Positions 1 through 12,530 are shown, counted from the first letter of the stretch. The stretch is DNA of 64,000 nucleotides from Alectoria sarmentosa (GCA_009733775.1 WOGZ01000020.1:1-64000); one strand, 5' to 3'. The notes: a model not told the origin generated them from the sequence alone. Made by a program: numbers and translations.

Positions 1-3000
1 AAAAAAAAAGAAACATCATATTAAAAAAAGTGATAATGTTTTATTATAATAAATAGCGCGATAATTTTCTTTTTTCGCAATTGAAACATTTTGAAAAAAA
101 TTGCGAATAAATAAAAGAAAAATACGTTTAATAAAATCATTTTTAATAAAAGAAAAAAGCAACATCACATTAAAAAAAGTGATAATGATTTATTATAATA
201 AATAACGCGGTAATTTTCTTTTTTCGCAATTAAAACACTTTTATACATCAATCAAATTAAATCATATATCTCGTTTTATATTTATTTTATAAATTAAATG
301 ATTTATTAAATTCACAATTAAATAAAATTATTACGAAAAAACTTCGTAAAAAGTTTTCACTCTTTTAAACATTTATTTTTTTCAAGATTTTATCTCACTC
401 GACGTTATTATGCGTGAGATCTTTTATTATATAAATAATATAATAATTTAAAAAAAGATCATCGTTTATCATTCGTAAATTTTTATAAAATAAAAAATTC
501 GATACATTTAAAAGAAGAAAACGTAAATAATAAAATTCGTTTACGTTAAAATTAATATAATATATTCTCATAATGATATCGATGCGTCTTTGACGTGAAC
601 TTCATTTTTAATTATTTTGAATATTCTTCTTTTAAACGTAATGCTTCGTTAAATTAATGTAAAAAAAATTCGTTAATCGTTTTTATTATTAACGTCGTAT
701 ATTTAATTAAAAAAAGATTATAAAGAAGATTTAACGTTCGTTTGTTATTATTATATCAAATAATTAAAAATTATTATTAAAGATCACGATTTATTAATTT
801 GAAAAATGAATAAATAATCGTTTTATAACAAAATTGTAATTATATAATTTAAAATTATAAATTTTTCAACAAGTTTTTATTGATCTCATTTAACGTGCGT
901 TTTGATATTTTTAAATTTCATTTATCGAATTTATTATATCGTTTTCGTTTATTCGTTTCATTCGAAAATTAATTTAATCGTTATTTTTATAAACGTATTT
1001 AAAAATATATTTATAAACTCTGACGTTAACGCAAATTTTCACATTAATATAAATATTATATTTAATTAATAAATACGAATTATAAGACATCATTTAACAA
1101 TTTTGCTTAAATTCATTTTTTGAAATTATAATAAATTTATGTCGACGATAAATAAGATATTTAATGTTTAATTTAAAAATAATATGATTATTAAATTTCT
1201 TTAAAAATCGCTTATTGCATTGATTTTTATTTGAGTTTTAATAAAATGAAATAATATTCGTTTTGTTTATAATGTAATAATTATAATTATTATAAATTAT
1301 ATATTTAATCACGATAATATAGAAATTAAAAATTCACATATAATTAAAAATTTTAATATTGATAATAACGTTTATCTCGTTAGCGTTTAAATAATAATTT
1401 TTAAAATATAATATAATGAATATATGAATATGCGATAACTCTCGTTTTTGAAAATTTATAATATAATAATACGTCGAAATTCGACCTTTTGCTCGCAAAA
1501 GTCAATTAAGATTAAAATTAATTATCGAAATTTTAATCGATTATAGTTCGGTTTTTGAAATAAAAAGAAAAAATTTAAGGGCATTGCAAGATTTATAAAC
1601 AAGAATTACGATATATAAAAAATTAAATTGTGTTAAAAGCACTTTTAAAGATTGTGATTTACATTAATTATCTGATTAACGTATTTTTAAAAAGTTTATT
1701 ATAAATGAATTTATTGAAAAAGGTGAAAAAAAGCTTATCAAACACCTTTTTTTTTAAAATATCATTTATGAAAATCTTCAATTTTAATTTGAACATTTTT
1801 ATTATTAAATTAAATCGATTAATAATTAATTCGTCGAGTAGCAAATTAATGATAATCTTAATTCATTTTAAATTATAAATAAAGATAATAAAGATATTTA
1901 ATTGATTAAATTTAATAATCAAGGTTATGCAATTTTGATAAAATTGTTTTATAAATCGTGAATCTTTTTAATATGAAAAAAGAAAAATAATACGTTGTTT
2001 GTTAATTTATGCGCTCATAATAATTTCATCGATTTAAACATTAATAATTGTTTAATAAATATTAATTCGAATGATTTTTTGATTTTATCTTATTTAATAA
2101 AGTTAATTGTTTTTAATAATTATATATACATTATAAACGAAATGTTAAAATAGTTTATTATAATAAAAGAGGCGATTGAATTTAATAAAACGAATTTATA
2201 TAAAATATTTATAAAGAATTAATTTAATGAATTTGAAGAGATAAAAAAATAAATTTATAAAAAGAGATTAATGTGACTCGTGTTAAATTTCTTCGATTAT
2301 TAACTCGTGAGATGAGATTATTATTATTATCTCGATTAATAAAAAAACATTTATTAAATAAAACATTTATAATAAATATATTGTTATATTATAATTATTT
2401 ATTAAATGAGAAAATAAAAGAATAACGTAATAATATATAAACGAGATGTTAATATAAAATATTATATTTATCGTTATTTTGAACCTTAATTAAGACGTCT
2501 CTCGTTTTAAATATATTTAATAAATTATTTATATCGTTTTTTTTAAATAATAACGATTTCATTTAAAATAAAACGATTATAAATGCGTGAATCATAATGT
2601 TATAAGTTTTTATATAATAATTTATAACCCCGTGTAATTAAATCGATTTTTAATTTTTTAAACATCGTTTTGAAAACAATAATATAAAAATTAATGCTTT
2701 TAAAAAAGATAATTATTTTTTTGATAAAATCATTATTTAATATTGTTATAATAATCATATTTAATAATATTAATATAAAAAACGCGATCGAAAAGAAATC
2801 ATATCGCGTTATAAATTGTTTTTAAATGTTATTCATGATATAAATTTATTCAAAAATCGATTTCTCGTTTTTTAAAAGCGTCAAAGCGAATATATAAATA
2901 ATGATCGCGTTTTGCATTTTATACGTGAATAAAATTATCAAATAATTAATAATAATTTGTTATAAAATTATTAAAACGACATTATTATATTAAATGTTAT

Positions 3001-3941
3001 AAGCGCGATATTCTTTACACTCATTAATTAAAATTATAATATTAAATTTTAAAGAGTGTAATATATTGTTAATATCACGCTCGTTAAAATTAATAAAATA
3101 ATTTACATTTATTTTAACGCTTCTTTGATACTCTTTATTCTCGTTTTAATCGTTATTTAAATCGTTATTTTATAAAACGTTTATTTTAAATATAACGATT
3201 TTAATTTTATCGTTATCATAATATTATTCAAATATTTTATTTATAAACGACATCGTATTATATCGATCGCAAATTTAATTTATAAAATCGAGATCATATC
3301 GTAGAAACTTTATATAATATAAATAACGCGCAATGTAATTTGTTAATTTTGTTAAAAATTGAGTAATTGTTAAAAGAGAGTTGAAAAACGAATTTAAAAA
3401 AGAGTTATTAAAAAAATCGATATTAAAAAAATTTGTTAATAGATCTCGTAATAAAAAATTCTTTATATCGATTAAAACATTTTTCGATCGTTTAAAAATG
3501 TAAAAAACGCATCGTTGAGTAAGAAAAAAGATAATAAGCGAGATAAAAGATAAAGACGCGTTTTGAAAAAATGAAAATCGATTAATTTAAAAGAACGACG
3601 ATTATGAGGGCGAGAAATTTACTTTACGTCTTTTAAAAGGTCTTTCATCGCAATTAATAATAATAATAATTAATTTTTTAAGAATAATTAATATTTTGCC
3701 TCGATTGTCGACGAAAAAAAATTTATTTAAAAGACGACGTTTATACGCGTTAATAAAGATTTTAAAAAAATGTTGAAAAGTGATTATAATATTTAATTCA
3801 TTTAATAATACGTTTTAAAAAGACATTAATAACGAATATATTCATTTAATAATTAATTAATAAATTAATAAAAGAATAATAACAACACGCGACTTCGCAG
3901 ATAAACAATTGAAACGAAAAAAAGTTTGATCGCTTCGAATA
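1..3941. other. AT-rich, gene-free block (RIP-type isochore)
   Basis: Almost only A and T, with no convincing open reading frame on either strand. The remaining C and G sit disproportionately in CpG; in several sampled 60-base lines about 40-55% of C residues are followed by G. This is the usual look of repeats mutated by a RIP-like process in Pezizomycotina. I could not recognise the ancestral elements apart from the tandem repeat at the left edge. The block ends at the outer LTR retrotransposon. Confidence 0.8.
12..241. repeat. 149-bp tandem repeat, at least 1.5 copies
   Basis: Positions 12-92 and 161-241 are near-identical (about 6 differences in 81 bases, mostly transitions) and are offset by 149 bp. 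The sequence before the second copy also resembles what remains before the first, so the array probably continues past the left edge. It may be a small satellite or the end of a larger mutated repeat. Confidence 0.7.
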
Positions 3942-4092
3942 TGTCACGGTACGTCAAGACTTTTATTATTAATCGACTTTAGCCGCCGCTAGCCGACTTG
4001 GCATCGCACATATTTGCGAAGTAAACACATAAATTTTATATACATCTTACACACACATTATGAATATATAATTTAGGTTTTATTTCTTAACA
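3942..4092 (+). repeat. 5' LTR of the outer element
   Basis: 151 bp, starting TGTCACGG and ending CTTAACA. It pairs with 12822-12972 without gaps. The 5 bases before it (GAATA) match the 5 bases after the 3' LTR. No TGG-type tRNA primer-binding site is visible just downstream, possibly because of mutation. Confidence 0.85.
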
Positions 4093-4170
4093 ATTAATAG
4101 TCACACTTAACTTAAATTCTTTTTCGAGTCGTTTATATCGTCGTTTAACTCGTAATTATTATATATTTAT

Positions 4171-4374
4171 TGTTACGAGCGTACCCTACATCCTTAGTAG
4201 AGCTGACTTCCCTTTGACACCACATTCCTTTGACACTACCCGATTGAGCTTAGCGTGGCTTAACAGAGGCATCTGTTCCCATATAAATGCCTCCTTTCTA
4301 TGTACATACTTCCTCCCCACTTAATTGTCTTATTCAATACACCCATATGACATGACTTTATGCTGGTTCTGACA
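4171..4374 (+). repeat. 5' LTR of the inner Ty3/gypsy element
   Basis: 204 bp, TGTTACGAGC...GGTTCTGACA. It is ungapped against the 3' LTR, with 11 differences, 10 of them G/A on this strand. The flank TTTAT matches the base run after the 3' LTR. No TGG-initiated tRNA primer site follows directly, so priming may differ (some chromoviruses self-prime) or the site has mutated. Confidence 0.92.
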
Positions 4375-5092
4375 CTACAACTAAATCACCCCACTCACTC
4401 CATTCGTATCAACTGACGAATTCAAAGAATCGTGCTGACAGGGGCTTTATCAAGACATAAAAACTATTAAGATATCGTATCCCTGAATCAGGCCACCTAC
4501 GACAACTAAAATCTGAACAGCTCGCACCGAGACAGCGATCCGCCTCATCAACAATGACGAATATAAAAAAGATATTAAAACATTCGTTTGATTAACGAAT
4601 CGAAAGAAATAACCACACACCACCCCCATACAACTCAAATTAAAACAACACCGACCATACCATTCGAAAAACCACCATCAGAGATACTCAGATCTTTCAC
4701 GACATCATCATCGAACAAGAAACCACGATTCCATAACCTTCCAAAATTTTCCTTCTTCACTTCGCACTACCAAGTTTCCCCGCATGGAGTCGACGACGGC
4801 ATAACAAATACCCTCTGCATAGATGACGGAACTGAAAGGACGTTATTCAATTAACACACTGTTTTCACGGGAGTCTAATAAATGAACAAACGACTGAATA
4901 GCACCCTTTGTTGTTTTTTATGTGCTAAATTCAAATTTCTTTATCACACGAAAATCATCAAACACCCCAAGTGGGAAGTGTTAGCACTCTCCTTTGCCAC
5001 AGTACTCTCTAACACTACATCTTTCGGAGTATTTAAACCCCTCTCCTTCTTCTTCTCTTCTGTTTTCTTCCTTATCGATAACCTTTACCGAA

Positions 5093-6376
5093 ATGAAAAG
5101 AAAAAATCACATTCAAAATCTCTTAAACAAAATCAATAAACGTCGTACCTCAGTCATACCTGAAGACCTCGAAGACCTCCCTCAGCATCATGAGTCAAAT
5201 TTATGGTACACCTCTATCAATGAGCAACTACTACATTGAGCGAAAACTGCATCTACGAAGTTCCTTGATATACTAAATCAACTTCGTTCTAAACGAGACG
5301 ACTTTCGCGAATTTTCATCTCGTTTTCATAAGGCTATTATCGACAAAGACGAAACCATGAATTCTCTACATCAATCGAAGCAAATGACTCAACAATCGAA
5401 TGACATCGCCCATGATTGACAAAAGCAAATGACACAACTACAACGAAAGATCAATACAATGAAACTTCAATCACTGAAGAAGGATCCAAAGAAGGATCCA
5501 AAGGACGAACTTCCTCATGATAAACTCAAGAATCGACCTGTATCGAAAAAGGACAAATCTTCCAAACTACCTAACCCTCCTACCTTTACGGATAAAAAAA
5601 GTCCTACATAAGACGACTGATCTTCCAAGATGAATCACAAACTCATTATCAATCATGATTAATATTCTACTACTGAGTCCAAGCTAATTTATATCATTTT
5701 TAAACTAAAAGAAAAAGCTTCAGAATAGATCATGGAACGTCGATTAAGAAACTATCCAAACCCATACCAATTCTACAAAGAGATAATGAATGATTTGACC
5801 GACATTCACGAGGACTCTGATCGACAAGACAATGCTGAACGGCAATATGACTCCCTCCAGCAAGATATCATACCTTTCATAAAGTTCTACGCCGACTTCA
5901 TTCGACTTGATCAGACTACCGATAAAGACAAAAACAATATGATACGACACTTACGCCTGAAGATCCGTGAAGGTCTACGAAAGAACTAAGACGCATATGA
6001 AAATTTCAGCGAGTTGACACCTACTAAGAAGTACCTACGAAAATTGAACAACATTCAGCGTGCTGAATATGAAGAAAAGTCTAAGACATTCACATCTAAG
6101 ACTGCATCCTCAGCAAGGAAATCAACTACCTCAACAACGAAAACTACTCGCACCACAACAGCACCTATAGAACCTACTACATCGATCCCACCTACCAAAA
6201 CTAAAGCCGAAATCGATGCTAAAAAGCCTATATGCTACAATTGCAATCAAGCTGGACACATCAAGCGTGATTGCCCTCAACCGAACAAAAAAGCTGCCCG
6301 AATACATGCTATAAAAATGGATAATAACGACGACGATGACCTGAAAGACTCTTCGAATGACTCGGGAAAAGACTAA
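5093..6376 (+). pseudogene. gag of the inner element, interrupted by stops
   Basis: Frame 2 starts at an ATG giving MKRKNHIQNLLNKINKRR. It continues through a charged, coiled-coil-like region (about 5290-5480), a Lys-rich linker (5480-5610) and a capsid-like region (5730-5990). It ends with a CCHC zinc knuckle (CYNCNQAGHIKRDC, near 6233-6274) and an acidic tail. Premature stops occur near 5237, 5417, 5609 and 5725 among others. Several are TGA, fitting loss of Trp by G-to-A. The frame ends at TAA 6374-6376, just after a possible slippery heptamer. The exact start is uncertain. Confidence 0.8.
6364..6370 (+). promoter_or_regulatory. Candidate -1 frameshift site between gag and pol
   Basis: The heptamer GGGAAAA lies in gag phase as G GGA AAA, two codons before the gag TAA at 6374. 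A -1 slip enters the frame that runs directly into the protease and reverse transcriptase. In that frame the sequence is closed upstream of about 6330, so pol has no obvious start of its own. No strong downstream stem was evident by eye. Confidence 0.55.
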
Positions 6377-9300
6377 CCTCTTCCAAAATCACGGCAAAAG
6401 GTAATACGAACGTGTGTTTAACAAATACTCCAAATGATCCCTTAACACGACGTCCCTTCCGAATAACAACTACGTTATCATCACAAGGCCGACAAATGAC
6501 ACTTACGAATTCTCTTATGGATTGCGGATGCACTAAGACCTACACCGTCATCAATGAAACCATCGTATCTGAGATATGTAGACGCTTACAAATCGAGCCT
6601 TATCCTCTTTCCAAGCCAAAACCACTACGAGACTATGATGGGCGATTGTCCAAACAACCTATCACTCATTGCCTCCTACCTACTTTGGACATACACGACC
6701 ATAAGAAAAGATCTTGCCCTATTCTTATCGCTTCATTAGAACAACACGATTTGATTCTCGAAAAGCCATAAATGAACAAGCATGAGATAATACTCGATAT
6801 GCTAAAAGATAAGGTGTTGTTTATGCCTGAACGATGTGAACATGACGACAACAAGACATCAACACCTGAGGACCTATCGTTCCTACCAAAAACACCACCT
6901 GTTGTCATTACACGACCTCCTAAACCTACTGCTAAAAATGAATCGAATGAAAATAACTCCGACATAAACCATTTCAAAGACACCTCAAATAAAAAAAGGT
7001 CGACACCAACACCTAGGACACTTAAAGAAAAAATGATCAAAAAGCCTGATCTCATCGATATTGCTGAAATTAACGCACCGACCTACTATCATTTGACCCG
7101 AAACAAAGAGAATAAGCTCTTTTCTTTGACAATGAATGAGATCTACGATACCCCCAATGAACCTCCCAAGGTTATACCACAATTGCAACGAAATAATCGA
7201 ATACCGGTCAATAAGCCATGTCCATGCGGCTCCGAAACCAAATACAAGAAGTGCTATAAATCATACATACCGAAGGACGCTCAAATCAATAATGCTGAGG
7301 CCCTCACTCCCCAAGAGGTCCTTAGCAAACTCCCTATAAACTACCATGACTACGCAGATGTTTTTGATAAATCACAAGCGGACATACTACCTTCACACCG
7401 TTTCTATGATCACAAACTGAAATTCGCTGAAGGAGCAGACAAAAATGCACTACCTAAAAATCGAATTTATCCATTATCAGGTCACAAACTTGAACAAATC
7501 AAAAAGTATCTGAACGAACATCTGAGGAAAGGATTTATCGTACCTAATCATGCTCCATTCGCCTCATCTGTTTTATTTGCTGAAAAACCAAATGAAGGTC
7601 TGCGATTTTGTGTGGACTATCAGAAGCTGAACGCTATCACCAAAAGGAATCGATACCCTATTTCATTAATAGATGAGGTTTTAGCAAGAATACAAGGCTG
7701 CAAATACCTTACACGACTTGACATTATCGCTGCTTTTAATAAGCTCCGAATGCATCCCGATAACGAGGACTTTACTACATTTATCACATCTCTTGAAGCA
7801 TACAAATATCGAGTGCTTTCATTTGAACTGACAAATGGCCCTGTTACTTATCAGCAATACATGAACGACATCCTCTTCGAGTATTTGAATGACTTCTATC
7901 AAACATACCTGAACGATATCCTTATTTATAGCAAGACCAAGAAAAAACACGTTCAACATGTTCGATTGATTCTTCAAAAACTACGAGAGGCCGGCCTATA
8001 GGTGGACATCCTCAAATGCGAATTCCATATATAAAAGACCAAATTTCTAAACCTCCTCATATCTATCGATGGATTACAAATGAATCCGGCTAAGATACAG
8101 GCCGTCGTCGATTGAACACAACCTACGAATCTAAAGCAAGTACAGGCCTTTATCGGCTTTTATAATTTCTACAAAAGGTTCATAAAAGACTTCTCGAAAA
8201 TAGTCAAACCGATGATCCGTCTTACAAGAAAAGATATCATTTACGAATGGTCACCCGCCTGTCAAAAAACCTTTATTCAATTGAAAATCAACGTTACACG
8301 AGCTCCTACTTTGCGGCATTTCGATAAATCCAAAAAGACAATTCTGAAAACGAACTCTTCCGACTATGTCAACGAGGAAGTACTATCACAATATGATAAT
8401 GAGGAAATACTACATCCAATGACCTTCTACAGCAAGAACCTGACTCCGACCGAGTGCAATTACCAAATCTACGATAAGGAACTACTCGCCATCATTCGAT
8501 ATCTAAAACATTGACGACCCGAGTTGGAATGTACCGACATTCCGATCAAGATATTCACGAATCACAAAGGTCTTATATACTTTGCTGAAGGACGTGACTT
8601 GAGTCGTCGTCAAACTAAATACCTCGATATGTTGTCCGAGTATAACATCAAAATCATCTACCGTCCGAGACCACAAAACCTCAAGGCTGATGCCCTCACT
8701 CGAATGACTAAATGCAAACCTACCGACCCTACGAATGAACGGCTCAAACAACAACACCAAACCATCCTTACACCGAACCGTTTAAACCTCGATGATACCG
8801 AGTTCGAGGTCAATGCTATCAATGATCCCCTCTATCATAAAATGTCCGAAGCGAACAAAATCGATAACGAATGCAACGAAATACGCGAGGCAATCATTAA
8901 TGATAAAAAGAAATTAAGAGATATCACACTCAATAAATGCGCTATCACGAACGATATTCTCTACCACAAAGATCGCTTATGAGTACCTGAGTCTATATAC
9001 ACGACTACTATTCAAGAAATACACGACCAACCTGCATATGACCATCCAGAAATCGCCCGTACATATGAACTACTCAAACGAGAATACTATTGAAGGGGTA
9101 TGAGGACAACAGTCGCCACATATGTCAACAATTGCTACATTTGCAGAAGAATCAAAGCTCCCAAACATCGTGAACATGACCTACTACAACCACTCCCAAT
9201 TTCACAAAAACGCTGACAAGACATTTCTATGAACTTCATCGTCGATCTACCACTATCAAAAGGTCATAACGTCATATGGGTCATAATTGATCGTCTAACT

Positions 9301-10305
9301 AAGGAGCGTCACTACGTACCATACACGACGAAAAATGATAACACATCTGCTGAGAACACTGTTGAAATGCTCATCAACGAAATCTTTCGTATATATGAAT
9401 TATCAGCATCAATAATGTCCGATCGAGACCCACAATTTGTTGCTACAATATGAAAATCTTTCTACAAAAGACTCGATATTCAAGCTAAGCTATCTACGAC
9501 CTTTCACCCTAAAATAGATAAACAAACGAAACGAAACAATCAAGACTTAAAACGTCATTTGCGTACCTATTGCAACCACATGCAAGACGATTGAGCCAAA
9601 TAAATACCCATAACCGAATTTGCGGACAACAATAATGTTTCAGCCTCTACGAATGTGTCGCCCTTCTATACAAATAAAGGTTTCCATCCTCATATAAGCT
9701 TTAGCCCTGATACTACTAACTACGCTACCACTCGAAAACGTCTTAATGCTGCAAAAGTAAAGAATATCACCGACCACATGCAAGACGTCCTCGCTTGCAT
9801 ACGCGACAACTTGAATAAAGCACAACTTGCGATGATCGAACAGGTCAATCGCCATAAAAAAGATGTGACGTTTAAAAAAGGCGACCTCGTCTTTCTTAAC
9901 AACAAGAACATCGTTACTGATAAACCATCTAAAAAATTGAACGACAAAATGTTCGGCCCATTCAAAGTCATATCCATTATCGATTCTTCCTACAAGTTGA
10001 AACTACCTAAGACCATAAGGATCTACAACGTCTTCCATCCTAAACTCTTAGACCTCGCCGCCACCAATCCATTGCCTGACCAAAAAAACCCACCTCCTAA
10101 AACTACCATCGTCAAAGATAAAAAGAAATGAATAATTGAAGACATACTAAACTCAAAGAGACTATGAAATCGTCTTAAATACAAGATTAAGTGAGAAGAC
10201 GTCGACAAAGATCTCAACTAATACAACACTAACGAAGATGAATTCGACAATGCAAAAGACGTAATGAAAAACTTTCACAAAAGATATCCGAACAAGCCAA
10301 GATAA
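6364..10305 (+). pseudogene. pol of the inner element: protease, RT, RNase H, integrase, chromodomain
   Basis: Frame 1 throughout. The aspartic protease has DCGCT where DSG/DTG is usual (near 6517). A SEC-C-like CPCGSETKYKKC motif lies at 7219-7254. The reverse transcriptase covers about 7450-8010; its active site reads YLND instead of YLDD. RNase H is at about 8210-8720. The integrase has an H2C2 zinc-binding region (about 9020-9180) and a core with SDRDPQF; the usual TER near its end reads TKR, so the third acidic residue is lost. A chromodomain-like region at 10130-10300 has three stops at positions where chromodomains carry Trp. Stops are also near 8001, 8113, 8514, 9093, 9454 and 9592. 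Most lesions fit G-to-A change. Confidence 0.88.
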
Positions 10306-11051
10306 AAAGATTAGACACTACCCGATTGAGCTAACGACTGATCTATAAGAAAACCTCATCATCCACTCTTCCTCTTCTTTCTTTCTTCCTCACAGTCGTC
10401 ATTGCCACAACGGGCGACGACGACTATATGCAACTTTCGACTATTGTGCGTGCGTCTTCACGTCATTTTTTCAACGACAAAATCGATCGATGTCGACGAC
10501 GACGACGTGTCGATTTAAGGTCCAAATGAACACGCGGCCCTCATTATTCACACTATGGACACTTTCCGGAGCCCCTTAACGTCGTCCTAAGACCTCGCTG
10601 TCGCCATTGCTGACCCCATTCGATATCACATGCATGATAATTCATAAAGAAAGACTACTCAGGGCATCACCAAAACACATATGAACTTCAAATAAGGTTT
10701 AGCGCCTGCGGCTCGGTTCGATTCGAGAGACCTCATCCAATCATATCGCTTGGTTTCTGCGATCCTTTCTCCGTCCGAAATATGAAGTATCAAATGACAC
10801 TGAACATTCAAATGCTCCGACGACGATCATGACGTCAATCCTTCATCAAATCACGTCATTCTTGAACGCCTAAAACGACAAAACATCATAACATCGACGA
10901 TGCTATGAACGAACTCCTCACGACATGTTGCTATTGCTGCTGTCGCCAGCTTTCTCCAACTAAAAATGGCTACCAACTAGATGTTTCGAAGACACAAGGC
11001 AAGCCATAGGCACGCTTCTCCGATCTCTACAGCGCTGAAACATCGCTTTTT
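10306..11051 (+). other. 3' untranslated interior of the inner element
   Basis: About 750 bp between the pol stop and the polypurine tract, richer in GC than the surroundings, without a supported gene. It opens with a 19-bp copy of LTR sequence (GACACTACCCGATTGAGCT, 10314-10332), which also occurs in both LTRs. Chromoviruses do not usually need so long a 3' region, so it may be captured DNA. Confidence 0.6.
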
Positions 11052-11066
11052 GAGAGAGAGGGATAA
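11052..11066 (+). other. Polypurine tract of the inner element
   Basis: GAGAGAGAGGGATAA directly precedes the 3' LTR, the expected place for plus-strand priming in LTR retrotransposons. Confidence 0.75.
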
Positions 11067-11270
11067 TGTTACGAGCGTACCCTACATCCTTAATAGAGCT
11101 GACTTCCCTTTAACACCACATTCCTTTAACACTACCCGATTGAGCTTAGCGTGACTTGGCAGAGGCATCTATTCCCATATAGATGCCTCCTTTCTATGTA
11201 CATACTTCCTCCCCACTTAGTTGTCTTATTCAATACACCCATATAACATGACTCTATGCTGGTTCTGACA
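11067..11270 (+). repeat. 3' LTR of the inner Ty3/gypsy element
   Basis: 204 bp, the same ends as the 5' copy, followed by TTTAT. It is preceded by a purine-rich tract at 11052-11066. Confidence 0.92.
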
Positions 11271-11728
11271 TTTATAATTAGTCTTCCGCGCTTTCGTTAC
11301 GCAAACATCATCATTAATTCTTTTAATAAATCATTTAATATTTATACATTATGATTTCATTAGTCAATTAAAAATCTTATAATAAAGTCTTAGTTCGATA
11401 AATTATAATTGAATTAAAAAAAGAACACGAAGAAAACAGTGAAGAAAATGACGAAGAGTTAATTAACATTATTATTAATTTACAAATCAACACATTATCA
11501 TTGCTTTCAGTTTTTTTAAAATTTTTAAAACAATAAGTGCATAGCATGATGAATTTGTTTCAAAATATGCTATATACGACGTTATAGTAATTTCTTTCTT
11601 TATAATCGACCTTAACATCACGAGATCAAATCTTAACAATTTCGCTTTTTACTATCGAAGAATCGAACATTTTTTTCTTAAAAGACTCGTTTTCATATAC
11701 AATACCACGTTCGTTATAAGCTAAAGAA

Positions 11729-12530
11729 GTGAAATATTTTGATTCGAAGTATCAGTCAGAGCAGGGAATTGAAATTTCAATAAATAACTCAGTTGTCAAT
11801 GCTGGCAAATACGTTTACTATCGAAACGTTTATGTCTTTATCGATAAACTCAAAAATCTGATCAATTAGCATTCAGATATCAAATCGATCATAATATTAT
11901 ATTTTCGTAATTTCGCATTGATGTGATATTTAATGAAATTAATCGAATTGAAACGAGATTTCTTTCGAGATACGGATTTGAATCGATAATACATTACACT
12001 GATTGATCGATTTAAAACGAAAACATTAATAACTTTATCGCAATTAATAAAACAAACGTACTCATTAATTGACGTGAAGTTTATTTCTTCTCGAATACTC
12101 ATTTAGTAAATGCTTCATTTAATCAAATCAATCGAATTTCATTTTATATATAATCAATTAACATTATTGTGAAATCAATTCGCCGTTAATCTACGTCGCG
12201 ATATATCGAAATCACGTTTTATTATTACGTTACGTCAATTTCTCGAATAAGTGAATAATAAGACACTCATTTGAATAAAGTTAATTTAAAGATAACAGCG
12301 TTCATAACAAAATAAATCTGCTTTTCATGATTTTACATTATTTCGTCACGTAAATGAACAAAGAGACGTCCTTTCGCAGCAGCAACAGTCATATAAAAAA
12401 AGCAATCATCGTTTTCCATCAAAAATATCGACAAATGATGACAAAAGTCACGCATATTTAATTAACGTCATCTCGAACGATTATGATTTATATGAGAAGA
12501 AAAATGAGGATGCAAATTAAAAGCAATAAA
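11729..12530 (+). pseudogene. Mutated gag-like gene of the outer element
   Basis: One + strand frame keeps protein-like sequence for about 190 codons and more weakly for about 80 more. It contains blocks resembling a gag-like protein common in Pezizomycotina repeats: a YFDSKYQSEQG stretch, a YVYYRNVYVFIDKL stretch, an ALM(stop)YLMKLIELKRDF stretch and a YNQLTLL(stop)NQFAVNLRRDI stretch. Stops fall where the family usually has Trp or Gln, and each can be explained by C-to-T or G-to-A change. A Gln-rich, Ser-rich tail follows around 12380-12480. A 78-codon open frame on the opposite strand is a shadow of this gene. The family assignment is from memory of related proteins, not from a search. Confidence 0.6.

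Larger units (their letters stand above)
4171..11270 (+). mobile_element. Inner Ty3/gypsy LTR retrotransposon (chromovirus), inactivated
   Basis: The element is 7,100 bp long, bounded by 204-bp LTRs (4171-4374 and 11067-11270) with TG...CA ends and a 5-bp target duplication TTTAT (4166-4170 and 11271-11275). Order inside is gag with CCHC zinc knuckle, protease, reverse transcriptase, RNase H, integrase and chromodomain. This is the Ty3/gypsy order, and the C-terminal chromodomain marks a chromovirus. Multiple in-frame stops and altered catalytic residues show it is dead. The 204-bp LTRs differ at 11 sites (about 5%), all transitions. It lies wholly inside the outer element and so inserted later. 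Confidence 0.93.

Noticed and set aside
11866..12102. 78-codon open frame on the - strand inside the outer element
   Set aside because: Opposite strand of the mutated gag-like gene, which explains the region better despite its stops.
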